64,000 nucleotides of DNA from Phymatolithon calcareum (taxonomy: Eukaryota; Rhodophyta; Florideophyceae; Hapalidiales), in NCBI GenBank assembly GCA_977006965.1, contig OZ345372.1, positions 558,001 through 622,000 of the forward strand, written 5' to 3'. Of the stretch, positions 31,257 to 40,631 are shown piece by piece. Made by a program: the position numbers and the translations under genes. The stretch's first letter is position 1, and each line of letters opens with the position of its first letter. The notes under the pieces were generated by a model that saw only the letters and a program-made list of their open reading frames with translations, did not search any database and had not been told where the DNA came from.

Positions 31257-32389
31257 TGTAGTTCCAACTTTAAAGTATTGATGTTCTCGGAGCATTGTAC
31301 AAATGGTGGTTTTGGTACTTCCTGCTAAGTTACTGAGCTGGGTGGATGGAGCTTGAGCTGCTGGATCTCGAGTTTGCTTGTAGTGTCGGCTGGGAAGACG
31401 ATGGGGGAAAGCAGACTCGAGTCCATGTCAGACTTTTATAGGCCATCGTCTTCTTCTACTGCCCAGGGGACAAGTATCATGACCATTCCCAATGGTAATT
31501 TTTGTTTTCAAAGGGGGCCCACTTATGTAAAGCATGATGCCTTCCATGCACAGAAAAGGACGAGCTAGATGTCCATTGGCAGGCCCGTTCTTCTCGTAAA
31601 TTTATCCGAATATAAATGCACGCGAACATCTCTATTCCCGGACTGTGGAACGGCGCAGGACCAAGTAACGATAGTCTTCGAGGTTTTTGAAGGCCTCGCC
31701 ACCAGCAGTACTACTGTGAGCGAGGAATCTGACATCAAGGAATAAAATCAATGCATGCGTTGGTGTGCAGACCATCACACATCGCCGCTTAACGGAGTTT
31801 AGCCATCTATGTTTTTTTTGAACAGAGAAATATGTGCCTCTTGCCAGTGTATGACATTCTAGCCCATCGTTTGGTTCCTCGCATAAATTATGTGTGCAAT
31901 TTTCTTAGTTACCAATGATTTTCTCTCCCCACCTCATTTGAGTATAAGGTATACCCTGGTTTTGCACTGGTCCCGAACGTCCACCGGCGCTTTTTTCGGA
32001 CACGCCTACATAGCCAACAGAGCAGTGATGTAACATACGTATTGGTTCGCAGTCTAATTATCGTCCGGAAGGCCCTATTGCTGTTGGGAAGATTAGCTTA
32101 CTTTCTTCGCACTGAAATCTTCCTTTGCATTTATTCCCATCGCAATACTTCGAGAAGCAGTCAAGACTGGCCTTCCCAGCGTTCGCCCACCAGTGTTTTC
32201 TTCCCAGAGCATAAGCGCTCGCATAGGGAAGGTCTGTCCGATATTAGCCTTAATTGGAGCTTTGAGCTGAAAATGAAGATGATGTACACATAAGCGGGAC
32301 TCTCTAGTTGATCTGTGTAAACGACACGACAGGCCGTGGACAAACTCTCGGCAAGCTCGTACACGGAAAACGGCACTGTGGAAAGCAGC

Positions 32390-32420
32390 TGCTGCATGAA
32401 TGAATAAAATTCATGCAGCA
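32390..32420. repeat. Perfect 12-bp stem hairpin
   Basis: TGCTGCATGAAT and ATTCATGCAGCA flank the 7-nt loop GAATAAA. No neighbouring gene that it could terminate. Confidence 0.7.
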
Positions 32421-32612
32421 AACAATTGCCGTGGAATGAAAAAAATTCCAAATTTAACATACAAACTGCAATCACAATTTAGAGTTTTCTGAAAGTGTTT
32501 AGAAAATCTTTGTCTCAAGCTCAAAGAGCTATCAGGTGGTCAAATTTATTTTTTACTTTTCAAGCACAGAAAAGCAGTTTTAAAATGTATAAAAATAGAA
32601 TTTTTTGTATTT

Positions 32613-32650
32613 CTCAATGAGACGCAGCGGCCGTGGATAGTCTCATTGAG
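32613..32650. repeat. 10-bp stem hairpin
   Basis: CTCAATGAGA (32613-32622) pairs with TCTCATTGAG (32641-32650) around an 18-nt GC-rich loop containing GCGGCCG. Confidence 0.6.
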
Positions 32651-33158
32651 GAGTAGAAAGCTCTTCCCGTCCGAGAACAGCACACGATCTACAGTATTGA
32701 ACTCCTGTGTTTTAAAAAAGCATAAGCGGTTACATTACTCTCGTTTGAAGGGTGAGAATAGTATATAAATATGAAAATCTGAAATTTTGTGTCCTTTTAT
32801 TGATGTGGACCACTACCCATTTGTCACCCGAGTGTCGTTTCTTTTCTTTGTACGTACAGTAGTTGTAGCGTCATCAATAATGCAGCCAACAACGTACACG
32901 GACGGCAACAGTTTGATTCTGTGATATCGACAAAGCATTCTGAGAAGAAAATGATAAACCGTGAACACGTTTGGTAAGATAAGCCAGTGATAATGTACAA
33001 CCTGGGCCGAGCTCACAAGTAGGCATTCGACAATTGAGTTAAATCTACTGCGAGGAATAATTCTTTGAGAGTTGTGCGACATGAACACCTGGTAGATGTT
33101 GTGCAGCCTTGACGTTGACGTCCACAACTAGGCTTTCGGTACACAAAAGTTACACCTC

Positions 33159-33545
33159 CTATGAGGCGTCAGTCTTAGACTTCTTTCGCGGCATTAGCAC
33201 CTAGTGGATGTTGGGAAGCACACCACCGGACGTAATTGTAACTCCGCCCAATAGCTTGTTCAACTCTTCGTCATTCCTCACCGCGAGCTGGATGTGGCGT
33301 GGAATGACACAGGTCTTCATGTTATCGCGAGCGGCATTTCCGGCAAGCTCGAGCACTTCTGCAGTGAGATATTCCATTACAGCTGCCAAATAAACTGGGC
33401 ACCCGCTCCAACGCGGTCGGCATACCCTCCCTTGCGCAAGAAACGGTGGATACGGCCAACGGGAAACTGTAGTCCGGCCTTGGCTCAGCGAGACATCTGG
33501 GCCTTCTTTTCCGCCTTGGGACCAATGGTTGATAGCTGGTCTGCT
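33159..33545 (-). pseudogene. Histone H2A pseudogene
   Basis: H2A pairs with H2B in the nucleosome core. The minus strand carries nearly the whole H2A sequence: '[20 protein letters not shown]', the acidic-patch helix '[17 protein letters not shown]' and 'GGVLPNIH', followed by the tail 'VLMPRKKSKTDAS'. It cannot be translated. There is an in-frame TGA (33485-33487) just before the AKAG segment, a one-base deletion near 33397-33399, an in-frame TAG (33201-33203) after 'PNIH', and no ATG at the expected start. Sites normally basic also differ ([10 protein letters not shown] in the DNA-contact loop). It lies divergent to an intact H2B, the usual eukaryotic H2A/H2B arrangement. Confidence 0.93.
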
Positions 33546-33919
33546 TTCCGGGTTTGGATTGGAGAATTGAGGATTAAATGAAGAATATTGTCGCTGTCGG
33601 ATCAGCTTATCGACAAGTGCTGCTCTTGATTATGATATATGGCACACGAACTTAGGAGGGCGAATTCGTGGACGTTTAAACGTCCACGATTCATGTAAAA
33701 AGCCCCGAAGAGCTACGGGAATGCATTCCAAAGTATCTATTGGTTGAGAAAGAGAGACTCGGCTGCGCCACGTGTCAATCGAAGTATTTTCGCGCCCGTC
33801 TCGCCAAACATCCACGACAGCGGCTTGGTTTTCTGGCTTTCCACCCATAGCTATTCGTGACTTGTCATTGAAAGCTAGCACCCAACACCCCGCCTGTAAT
33901 CCAAAGCCAAAGCGTCGAT
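33546..33919. promoter_or_regulatory. Divergent histone H2A/H2B intergenic region with 22-bp palindrome
   Basis: About 370 bp between the H2A remnant and the H2B ATG. It contains the perfect 22-bp palindrome CGTGGACGTTTAAACGTCCACG (first 20 bases at 33667-33686, ending 33688). A reverse CCAAT-type ATTGGTTG lies at about 33739. Symmetric sites in shared histone promoters often bind regulators of S-phase expression; here that is inference. Confidence 0.5.
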
Positions 33920-34297
33920 ATGGCTCCCAAGGGTAACAAGTCCGTCCCCAAGTCCGATAAGGGCAAGAAGAGCGTTCCGGTCGTTGCCACGGCCGACAAG
34001 AAGAAGAGGACCAAGAAGAGGACGGAGTCGTACTCGATCTACGTATACAAGGTCCTCAAGCAGGTTCACCCAGACACTGGTGTTTCCTCCAAGGCTATGA
34101 GCATTATGAACTCTTTTGTGAATGATCTTTTCGAGCGCATCGCGTCTGAGGCCGCCAAGCTTAGCACTTACAGTGGTACAAAGACTCTCACCTCCCGCGA
34201 AATTCAGACCGCCATCCGCCTCATTCTGCCTGGGGAGCTTGCGAAGCATGCCGTGTCTGAGGGCACCAAAGCTGTGACCAAGTACTCCACTGCGTAA
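33920..34297 (+). CDS. Histone H2B
   Basis: 125 codons, complete. Lys-rich tail with alternating Lys/Ser/Ala (residues 1-35), then the histone fold: '[20 protein letters not shown]' and '[19 protein letters not shown]' and '[20 protein letters not shown]', ending 'KYSTA'. All core motifs are conserved and length is normal. It forms the H2A-H2B dimer of the nucleosome core in the nucleus. No intron. The divergent partner H2A is a pseudogene, so this copy must pair with H2A made elsewhere. Confidence 0.98.
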   Translation: MAPKGNKSVPKSDKGKKSVPVVATADKKKRTKKRTESYSIYVYKVLKQVHPDTGVSSKAMSIMNSFVNDLFERIASEAAKLSTYSGTKTLTSREIQTAIRLILPGELAKHAVSEGTKAVTKYSTA

Positions 34298-35463
34298 GCG
34301 TTTTGGCCGTTTCTGAATTACATTGTACAGTAATTGGATTTGTCTTTGATTCTATTTGCCTGCCTGCTTATTCGTATTAGACTCCGCTCTTATTACTTTA
34401 GATTGATTCGGCGGCCGGTTCCAATGAACGTCGATCTTTGGCGAGATGTGCTGTATATCCATATAGCGGAAGATTGCAAACAACCAATCATTCGTTTCTC
34501 CACTTGCCCCTGCCACGTGCGTTTTCGACCAGAATGGGCTTGTCAAAGGGGGAGAAAATGACGCCATCAGGTACACTAGTGGATGGACCATAGAAGCCAG
34601 TAAAATCCGATGGGGTTCCGGCCGGTTGCAGTCATATGAAGATGACTCGATCGGATAGTGGGTGGTATTGGAATTAGAGTTACCGAAGGAACATGCATCA
34701 AAACTGTCGCCTCGTTTTCGACAACAGACCACCCCGAAGATAAAGTTTGGCGGGTGGCACATTCAAACTTTATTAGATGATAGAGATGTGGTTCTGCAGT
34801 ATTGGTCTCCTCTGAAAATCGTGTAGCTCTACATTACTGCCAAGTATGCACAGTAGCACTGCAGCGATCACGAAGTATCCAACTGAGATAAATAAAAAGC
34901 ATTCATTGTTTGCCGTAATCCAAGACGCATCTTGAAATGTCTTCGCCAGTGCTCGATCACCTTATTTTTCTCGCTCTGTCACCTACAGTTTGATTTTGTG
35001 GCCATATTCACCGGCCCCAAACTGCTTTCTCTCTCTTGTATGCTTACGCACAACTTTCCTATTGGAGACCAAGGAAATGCAAGGCCTGATTTTTCACTGT
35101 GGATCGGTAACGAAGGCAGAATGGCAAAGCAGATTGATTCTGAGAGGCCAAAAAATTCAATGGCCTGAACTTCCATATTGACTTGGGAAAATTCTCACCA
35201 GCAAAACCTTAGCAGAACAAGGCCTTACCAATTCACAATTATGGTAATACGCGCTGCCCAACCTACGGGCCAAATTGAGCTTTGCAGAATTATTACAAAA
35301 TGGACTGCAAGTGAGTACAAAATCAAAAGCAAACAGCCCGACGACGCTCCGCTCTCAGTCCTGGTCAGGTACGAATACTTCACGCGAGCACTCCTGATTT
35401 CGCATCTCACTAGTTTCATGTGACCCTTTTCCATTTGTAAAACGCAGCAGTCCCAATCCCTGC
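34298..35463. other. Gene-free stretch
   Basis: No supported gene. A minus frame at 34352-34762 (ATG at 34762, 136 codons) overlaps the H2B 3' flank; it shows no motif and I leave it uncalled. Confidence 0.35.
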
Positions 35464-36513
35464 ATGCATCAGGAGGAAATCACAAAGCAAATTAAAATGG
35501 CACCAAAATCGCGAGGAATCCAGAAGCAATTGCGACGAATAGCAAGTCGGTCATCGTTCTTCTACATCTTTTTCTCCGGTGCTGCAACAGCAATATTCTT
35601 CATGGTCATTTTGCAAGCGCTTAATCGCGGCCGAGTCCCGAAACAGGCGCAAACTACATCTTCCATCACGCTGCAGGGGTCCACGACAGCTCGCGAGTCT
35701 TTCCTGTTGCAATCCAGGCCCCGACCGTTGGTGATTGTGGCAGCAGGACTCCCGCGAACGGGGTCGACATGGATTTTTAACATCTTACGCATTCTCCTCC
35801 GAATACGAGACCCCAACTCGATTGCCGGATGGTACGCAGATCTTATGGCCATTTGGAAGAACCACAAGACACACAAATACGACCACATGAAGATATCTTG
35901 GCTCGATGCATATAAGTCACTGAACACGAGTGTGCTTATCAAGACGCATGGACCAGGTGCATTCAGGTCATTCTCGCGTGGAATGTCGCTCGAAGAAGGC
36001 GCAGATCTCACTGTTCTCACCCATCGCGACCTTCGCACGGAGGTTCGGTCTTGGGTATACCAAAACTGGAACAACTCCATTCATACCGGAAAAATCGCGG
36101 ATACACCGTTCGGAGAGCCGACCGCCTGGGTCCGAGTGGCCCATCGCATTCTGCACGAACGAAACAGTACCCTTGCTTCTATTGGTAACGGAAATTATCT
36201 TGATATCCGATACGAGGACTGGAGTCACAAGGGAACTGATGTACAGTTCCAAATCGTGCGCAAACTTGCTGACGAGCTGGATTGGGATTTCACCGATGAC
36301 GACTTGCATTGGGCTGCGTTGGAGGCTAAGCGTATTTTTCCACCCGCTGACGGCGCAGCGCTGATGTACAACCCTGTTAGCAAGCTGCATCCTGGACACA
36401 CGAGAGTCGACGCAAAAGACCCCAACTTTTTGCAGGCGCTGCAGACTGGGTACGAGGCCATTGAACAAGACCCGATTTGCAGTGCGTTTTTGCGAAGCCA
36501 AGGATACATGTAA
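35464..36513 (+). CDS. Golgi-type membrane sulfotransferase (P-loop, PAPS-dependent)
   Basis: 349 codons, complete. A short basic cytosolic N-terminus is followed by one membrane segment (about residues 31-51, FFYIFFSGAATAIFFMVIL), giving type II topology. The PAPS 5'-phosphosulfate loop is 'GLPRTGSTW' (95-103) and the 3'-phosphate motif is 'LTHRDLRTEVRSWV' (185-198). 'KTHGPG' (160-165) fits the strand with substrate contacts. Sulfotransferases of this build act in the Golgi lumen on sugars or proteins. In red algae sulfated galactans such as carrageenan or agar are obvious substrates, but the acceptor cannot be read from the sequence. The ATG at 35497 (AAAATGGC context, residue 12) is an alternative start. 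Confidence 0.88.
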   Translation: MHQEEITKQIKMAPKSRGIQKQLRRIASRSSFFYIFFSGAATAIFFMVILQALNRGRVPKQAQTTSSITLQGSTTARESFLLQSRPRPLVIVAAGLPRTGSTWIFNILRILLRIRDPNSIAGWYADLMAIWKNHKTHKYDHMKISWLDAYKSLNTSVLIKTHGPGAFRSFSRGMSLEEGADLTVLTHRDLRTEVRSWVYQNWNNSIHTGKIADTPFGEPTAWVRVAHRILHERNSTLASIGNGNYLDIRYEDWSHKGTDVQFQIVRKLADELDWDFTDDDLHWAALEAKRIFPPADGAALMYNPVSKLHPGHTRVDAKDPNFLQALQTGYEAIEQDPICSAFLRSQGYM

Positions 36514-37207
36514 TTTAACTGCTGGTCTTCCCAGGCCTGTTGAGCTCGTGTACATTCTGGTAGCGGACCGAGTCGGTCCTTGGCGATTTTTCGACTTCCA
36601 TTCTCAAAACTTGACGATCGAAAGAGAGTTCTTCATTGTTCCACTTGTCTCCATTAAACCAGACTGCTTTCATTCACTGACATAGTCGCTTTCGGTGTAC
36701 CAGTCCTCGAAAAACAATTAGCAATACAATGGTATACTGTATTGTGCGCAAGGTGGCATGGCATATTGCTCGACCGATAAGCGTCACATTTTCTAGTTCT
36801 TGGTGAAACTAAAAGTCGACATTGGGCACCGAAAGTTTTCCCGCTCCTCGTATTGATGAAAGAATGACATCTTAGACGTGGCCCGCTCGAACATGAACTC
36901 CAGGTTTGACAGAGATGATAAAGTTCTGGAAATTAATGCAACGACATTATGCATACGATTTGAACAGTCGCTGTGATAATAATTTCAGATTTATTCAAAG
37001 CAGCCAACATTCAGCGCTTGCAGAGGGAAGAAGTTCTGCTTGCAACCCGAAGTAAACGACACAACTTTGAATGCGCCAATACCTCGCTAGAAAGAGCGAG
37101 CCCGAACCACCCGTTTCACACACAGCCCACATTGACACAGGCCCAAGAGTCGGCGACAATGCGAATGCGATTGAACCCGGTTCGAGCGTCTGGAATCCGT
37201 TTTCCGA
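36514..37207. other. Gene-free stretch
   Basis: No supported frame. A short hairpin (CAATACA...TGTATTG, about 36721-36744) lies here. Confidence 0.35.
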
Positions 37208-37312
37208 TTATCGCTCGTCGGCGATAATCTGGTAGTGATAGAAAACGATAAGCATCATGACAAGGAAGCCGCCCCAAGTGGCGTACGTGGCCATTTCGGC
37301 GTCGGTCACCAT
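37208..37312 (-). CDS. OST4: OST4, oligosaccharyltransferase mini-subunit
   Basis: A complete 34-codon gene: ATG at 37310-37312, stop TAA at 37208-37210. The protein starts 'MVTDAEMATYATWGG' and continues with one membrane helix 'FLVMMLIVFYHY', then a short polar tail. This matches the tiny OST4 subunits of yeast and animals (start M-I-[ST]-D, helix ending in [VI]-x-Y-H-[YA], 36-37 residues). OST4 is an ER membrane protein that stabilises the STT3 catalytic subunit with OST3/OST6 during N-glycosylation. It is shorter than most gene finders accept. A longer minus frame over the same bases (37116-37592) is a shadow. Confidence 0.85.
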   Translation of the reverse strand: MVTDAEMATYATWGGFLVMMLIVFYHYQIIADER

Positions 37313-37922
37313 GGCTGTAAACCTTATTGGAGGGGTCGTAAAATACGAAGAGAAATGATGCTATGCGCCGCCTCTCACGAGCTTGTTTCAGTCCCTGCGG
37401 TGACGTGAGCGATAGATCGATCCCCGGCGCGATGTCTTGTGTTCGCGAAAGGGTCTTCGAGGCCGCTCGCTCCAATTCGCGATGCCGATGTACGAACGTA
37501 TCATACAGCAATATCTGCACTGCTGGAATGCCTGTTCGTCGCTCAACAGGAGAACCAATCACTATCCTTTCCTGGAATAGAGTATTTCTCATAAAAATTT
37601 AAAAATAAATGTTAAATACTTATTGGGCTTATGACCAAAGTCACTAAAAGGGTGCAACCGGAGGCCTCGTCTACAATCTCAATCCAATTTATATATTTTA
37701 CTTCTTCCTGACGGCTTACTTTATTTAATTGAAGTTTATTTTGCCCGTATATTCGCAAGACTGTGAGGCTTGAAACCTACCGCCTGCCATAGGCGGTGGG
37801 GAAAGTTTGGAACCTAGATCGTCCTACCTTCTATGTGGTGTTCTTGTGCATTCGCTGCTGGTGTTCCCGCTATTAGGCTTTGTGTCCTGAGGGACATCTA
37901 CTTAACTTCTCGTATCTTGATT
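37313..37922. other. Intergenic stretch
   Basis: AT-rich around 37600-37740. Contains a CGCCTGCCATAGGCGG hairpin (about 37781-37798). No gene recognised. Confidence 0.35.
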
Positions 37923-38487
37923 TCAGAGCAGTCCTCCTTCGTTTTCCATGCACTCGATGATGGTCTTGCTGAATAGCAAAAGCTCGTTAAGTGCTTTTTC
38001 GGTATTCGGTCTTTTGTCTCCTTTCAGGGCATATCCTGACAGATTGTTTTCCAGAGTTGCCATGTGCTGTCGAACTCGGTTTCCAAATTTTTCCACCATG
38101 CTTGTTGTCGACAGCTGCGGAAATCTTCCGCAGATGTACTGAAGCGCTACCTGACAGCTTACTGATCTGAACAGACCACCGGCACCAACATTATAACAAC
38201 AGCAGTCATCAAGAAGAACCGAATCAACTTGCAATGTTTTAAAATATTTCTTGAGTTCCAAGGTGGGATAAGAACACGTTTTGCAGAACTTCACAGCATT
38301 TGGGCACACATTCTAGGTCATCTGGAACTGGTTCCTTTGCTTCTTGAGGTTCTGTGTCAATGTAGCGACGAGCAGTCTTTCCCATACCCTCCGGTCTTTC
38401 TGGCCCAGTGTTCGCTCCATGTTCGCTCCAGTCGTCTGAGGACTGCGTTTTGTTCAAATCTGTCTGCGTATTGTAACTGTGAACCAT
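37923..38487 (-). pseudogene. Hypothetical protein, two frames joined near 38290
   Basis: Two overlapping minus frames appear to form one product of about 185 residues. The first, from the ATG at about 38487, is acidic and polar and ends in 'PDDLECVP'. The second picks up with 'NAVKFCKTCSYPTLELKKYF' and runs to 37923, ending 'ECMENEGGLL'. The second part has several Cys residues (KFCKTC, DDCCCYN) and amphipathic helices but no known domain. A one-base lesion or a short intron near 38290 would explain the split. Confidence 0.35.
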
Positions 38488-38587
38488 AGCTTCCTTGGAT
38501 ATGCTGTCCGGGTTTGTATTTCGGTTTCCAGCTCTTCTGGTTGCTTTCTAAACTAACTAGTAGAGTTAGGAAGGTTTAACCTTTGAC

Positions 38588-39016
38588 CTATCCGCGGGCC
38601 GCTGTGGATAGCCGACCAGCGTTCTCATGTGCGGGTCTTTCTTTCTTGATTGCAGGATATCTGAGCTGCACAAAGTGTACGTTGCACAACATCAAGGGGT
38701 CTCTAAGGTGCTCCTGGACTGGATTCATTCTGAGTACTCGTGTAACTTCTTCGCGCGAGTACTGCGGTGTCGATTGAGACGGTCTTGAGTCCCAAACTGG
38801 AAATGTTCTGACTTCATTACACGAGAACCGAAGACATTCCGGTAGAACTTGAGCGGTGAGACGAATAGCTACAGCTCCGCACGTGAAGAGCTGAGAAACA
38901 GTTGCAATGAACAGCAATAATTTACTTGCGATATCGTCTGTGACCAAAACTAAGAACATCTTGGTACACCTGCCTGTCGGGCGCAAGTCGCAAACGTACG
39001 CGCGAACAGGCGCCAT
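38588..39016 (-). CDS. Hypothetical protein with one possible membrane segment
   Basis: 142 codons from ATG at 39016. Residues about 33-52 are hydrophobic (LLLFIATVSQLFTCGAVAI). The rest is mixed, with a basic C-terminus (YPAIKKERPAHE). No family recognised. Lies 100 bp upstream of the split gene at 37923-38487 on the same strand and might be its 5' part if introns are present. Confidence 0.3.
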   Translation of the reverse strand: MAPVRAYVCDLRPTGRCTKMFLVLVTDDIASKLLLFIATVSQLFTCGAVAIRLTAQVLPECLRFSCNEVRTFPVWDSRPSQSTPQYSREEVTRVLRMNPVQEHLRDPLMLCNVHFVQLRYPAIKKERPAHENAGRLSTAARG

Positions 39017-39891
39017 ACTATAGCTCAAGCAAGACCAGGAGCTTCGAGCTAATGTGAAGCGCGCAAAGCCGCGTTATTCAAATCCGCCCCAAGTACGATT
39101 CGTAGAACATAAAAACAAGAGTATAATCAGCGATCAAAATACTGAAAAATAGCTCGCGTGTGCAATTGCGAAAATAAGTCCTCCCAATGCAATTGCCGCG
39201 CAAAGTAAACGGAATTCATTGAACGTCCAGAGCCAAACTTACGTGACAACGGCACGAACGAACGTCTCCAGCGCCGGCACGCACGATTCGACGCCCGAAT
39301 TCACGGCGATTTACTTATCATCGCCAAACACGCGCACATGACGAGCGCACGATCCTTCAGATCCTTGAACGCAGTGCGTAAATCGAACTGACTAGAAAAG
39401 CTCTGACTTCTCGTTATCTCCGGAACTTGGTCGGTCGTGAACGTCATCGCCTTCGGGCTGCACGGGAATTCAAATACAAGTCACGCGATTCAATAACTTG
39501 ACAGGTGTACAACAATGCTGTATTATGTATTACGGCACACCCGATGAGTCCGCCTTCATTGACATGCGGCACACCACGACATGGGAACACCCGTATGCAC
39601 TTTGTTGCACGTGATGTAAATCTTACTTGCGACAGGATTCTATCCGTAGTAACGCCTTGTATACAAAACGTACATGATGCCGTCAATGATATAGAGCAAA
39701 CGTTCTTCAGCCACGCCGGCAGCTCAAAGAAGGACTGACAGACTTCGCCTCGAGTGCCGGATCCAAACTGCCAGACAACGACGGGAAATCTTAGCCTTTA
39801 AAAATTCTAGAACGGACAAAAGCGAGAGAACGTGCCTGCCTCAACGAACCGCTGGATGGCAAGAAAACGCAAGAGAGGTAACAATAAGGAG
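39017..39891. other. Gene-free stretch
   Basis: Short frames only (minus 39444-39686 and its plus shadow). Nothing recognised. Confidence 0.35.
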
Positions 39892-40042
39892 ATGTGTACC
39901 GTAAGCCGGGATAACAAATGAAAGTAAAACGTAAGAGTACCATGCCCAAGTGGGTACAATAGGACCCGAGGGACTATTGCACCCACGAGGGCCATGTACG
40001 AATACGTTTTACACATTTGTTATCCCGGCTTACGGTACACAT
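39892..40042. mobile_element. Palindromic MITE-like unit P, copy A
   Basis: The first 29 bases (starting ATGTGTACCGTAAGCC) recur as a perfect inverted copy at the end (...GGCTTACGGTACACAT). Inside is a second nested palindrome around TGGGTACAATA / ACTATTGCACCCA. A longer version (copy B) is at 56202-56388, again directly followed by unit M, so P and M travelled together or were duplicated together. Confidence 0.8.
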
Positions 40043-40046
40043 ACGA

Positions 40047-40631
40047 CTTGTTTTTGTAGACGTTAGAAAACACGCCGTTTTGAGAAGTACAAGTTTGTCG
40101 CCAATGTAAGCTCCCACAAAAAGTACAAAACTGACTGTTTCACCGGACCACTACAAACCGAAACGATGATAAAGCGGTCCACGTCCAGACTGTTGTCGTT
40201 TTCTGTTCACGTTTTTAAAATATTAGAAAAAACTAACTTATTTTGTTCTTACCTCTGCACATAAATCGAGTGAGAAAAAACTTATTTTTTCCCCTTCCCC
40301 TTCTCAAATTCTTTAGAAAATCCAACTTATACCTCTCCGAGGAATAATGTAGTGATTTACAACATATAAAATCCTCATCACATCAAAATAAACAATCGAA
40401 TTTAAGCTTCCAACTTATTTTTCTCGCATCAGGTTTTATAAGTTGAAGGTTGATGGAGTTGGGAAGATCATCTGGCCAATAGAACTCAGTTTGAATGAAA
40501 GTGATATGAACGCTGAAAATGCTCAAAGTTAACTTCAGATGAACTATTAAATATTTATCGGTCCAAGTTCACAATTTCTTACGTCAGTTACGTGAAAGCA
40601 GCTCGTGTTTTCTCGCGTCTACAAAAACAAG
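40047..40631. mobile_element. Unit M, copy A: internally deleted hAT-like derivative
   Basis: 585 bp with 28-bp terminal inverted repeats (CTTGTTTTTGTAGACG...; 26 of 28 match). It is collinear with both ends of the 3.66-kb element at 56394-60053 but lacks about 3.07 kb of its middle. The missing part in the long copy is bounded by the 8-bp direct repeat AGCTCCCA (56456-56463 and 59528-59535), present once here. It has no coding capacity. Confidence 0.75.

Larger units (their letters stand above)
31257..33158. other. Gene-free stretch with two hairpins
   Basis: No supported gene. A minus frame at 32813-33127 has no recognisable motif. Two short hairpins are listed separately. Confidence 0.35.

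Noticed and set aside
37116-37592. 158-codon minus ORF over the OST4 locus
   Set aside because: It runs in a different frame from the recognisable OST4 peptide and shows no domain.
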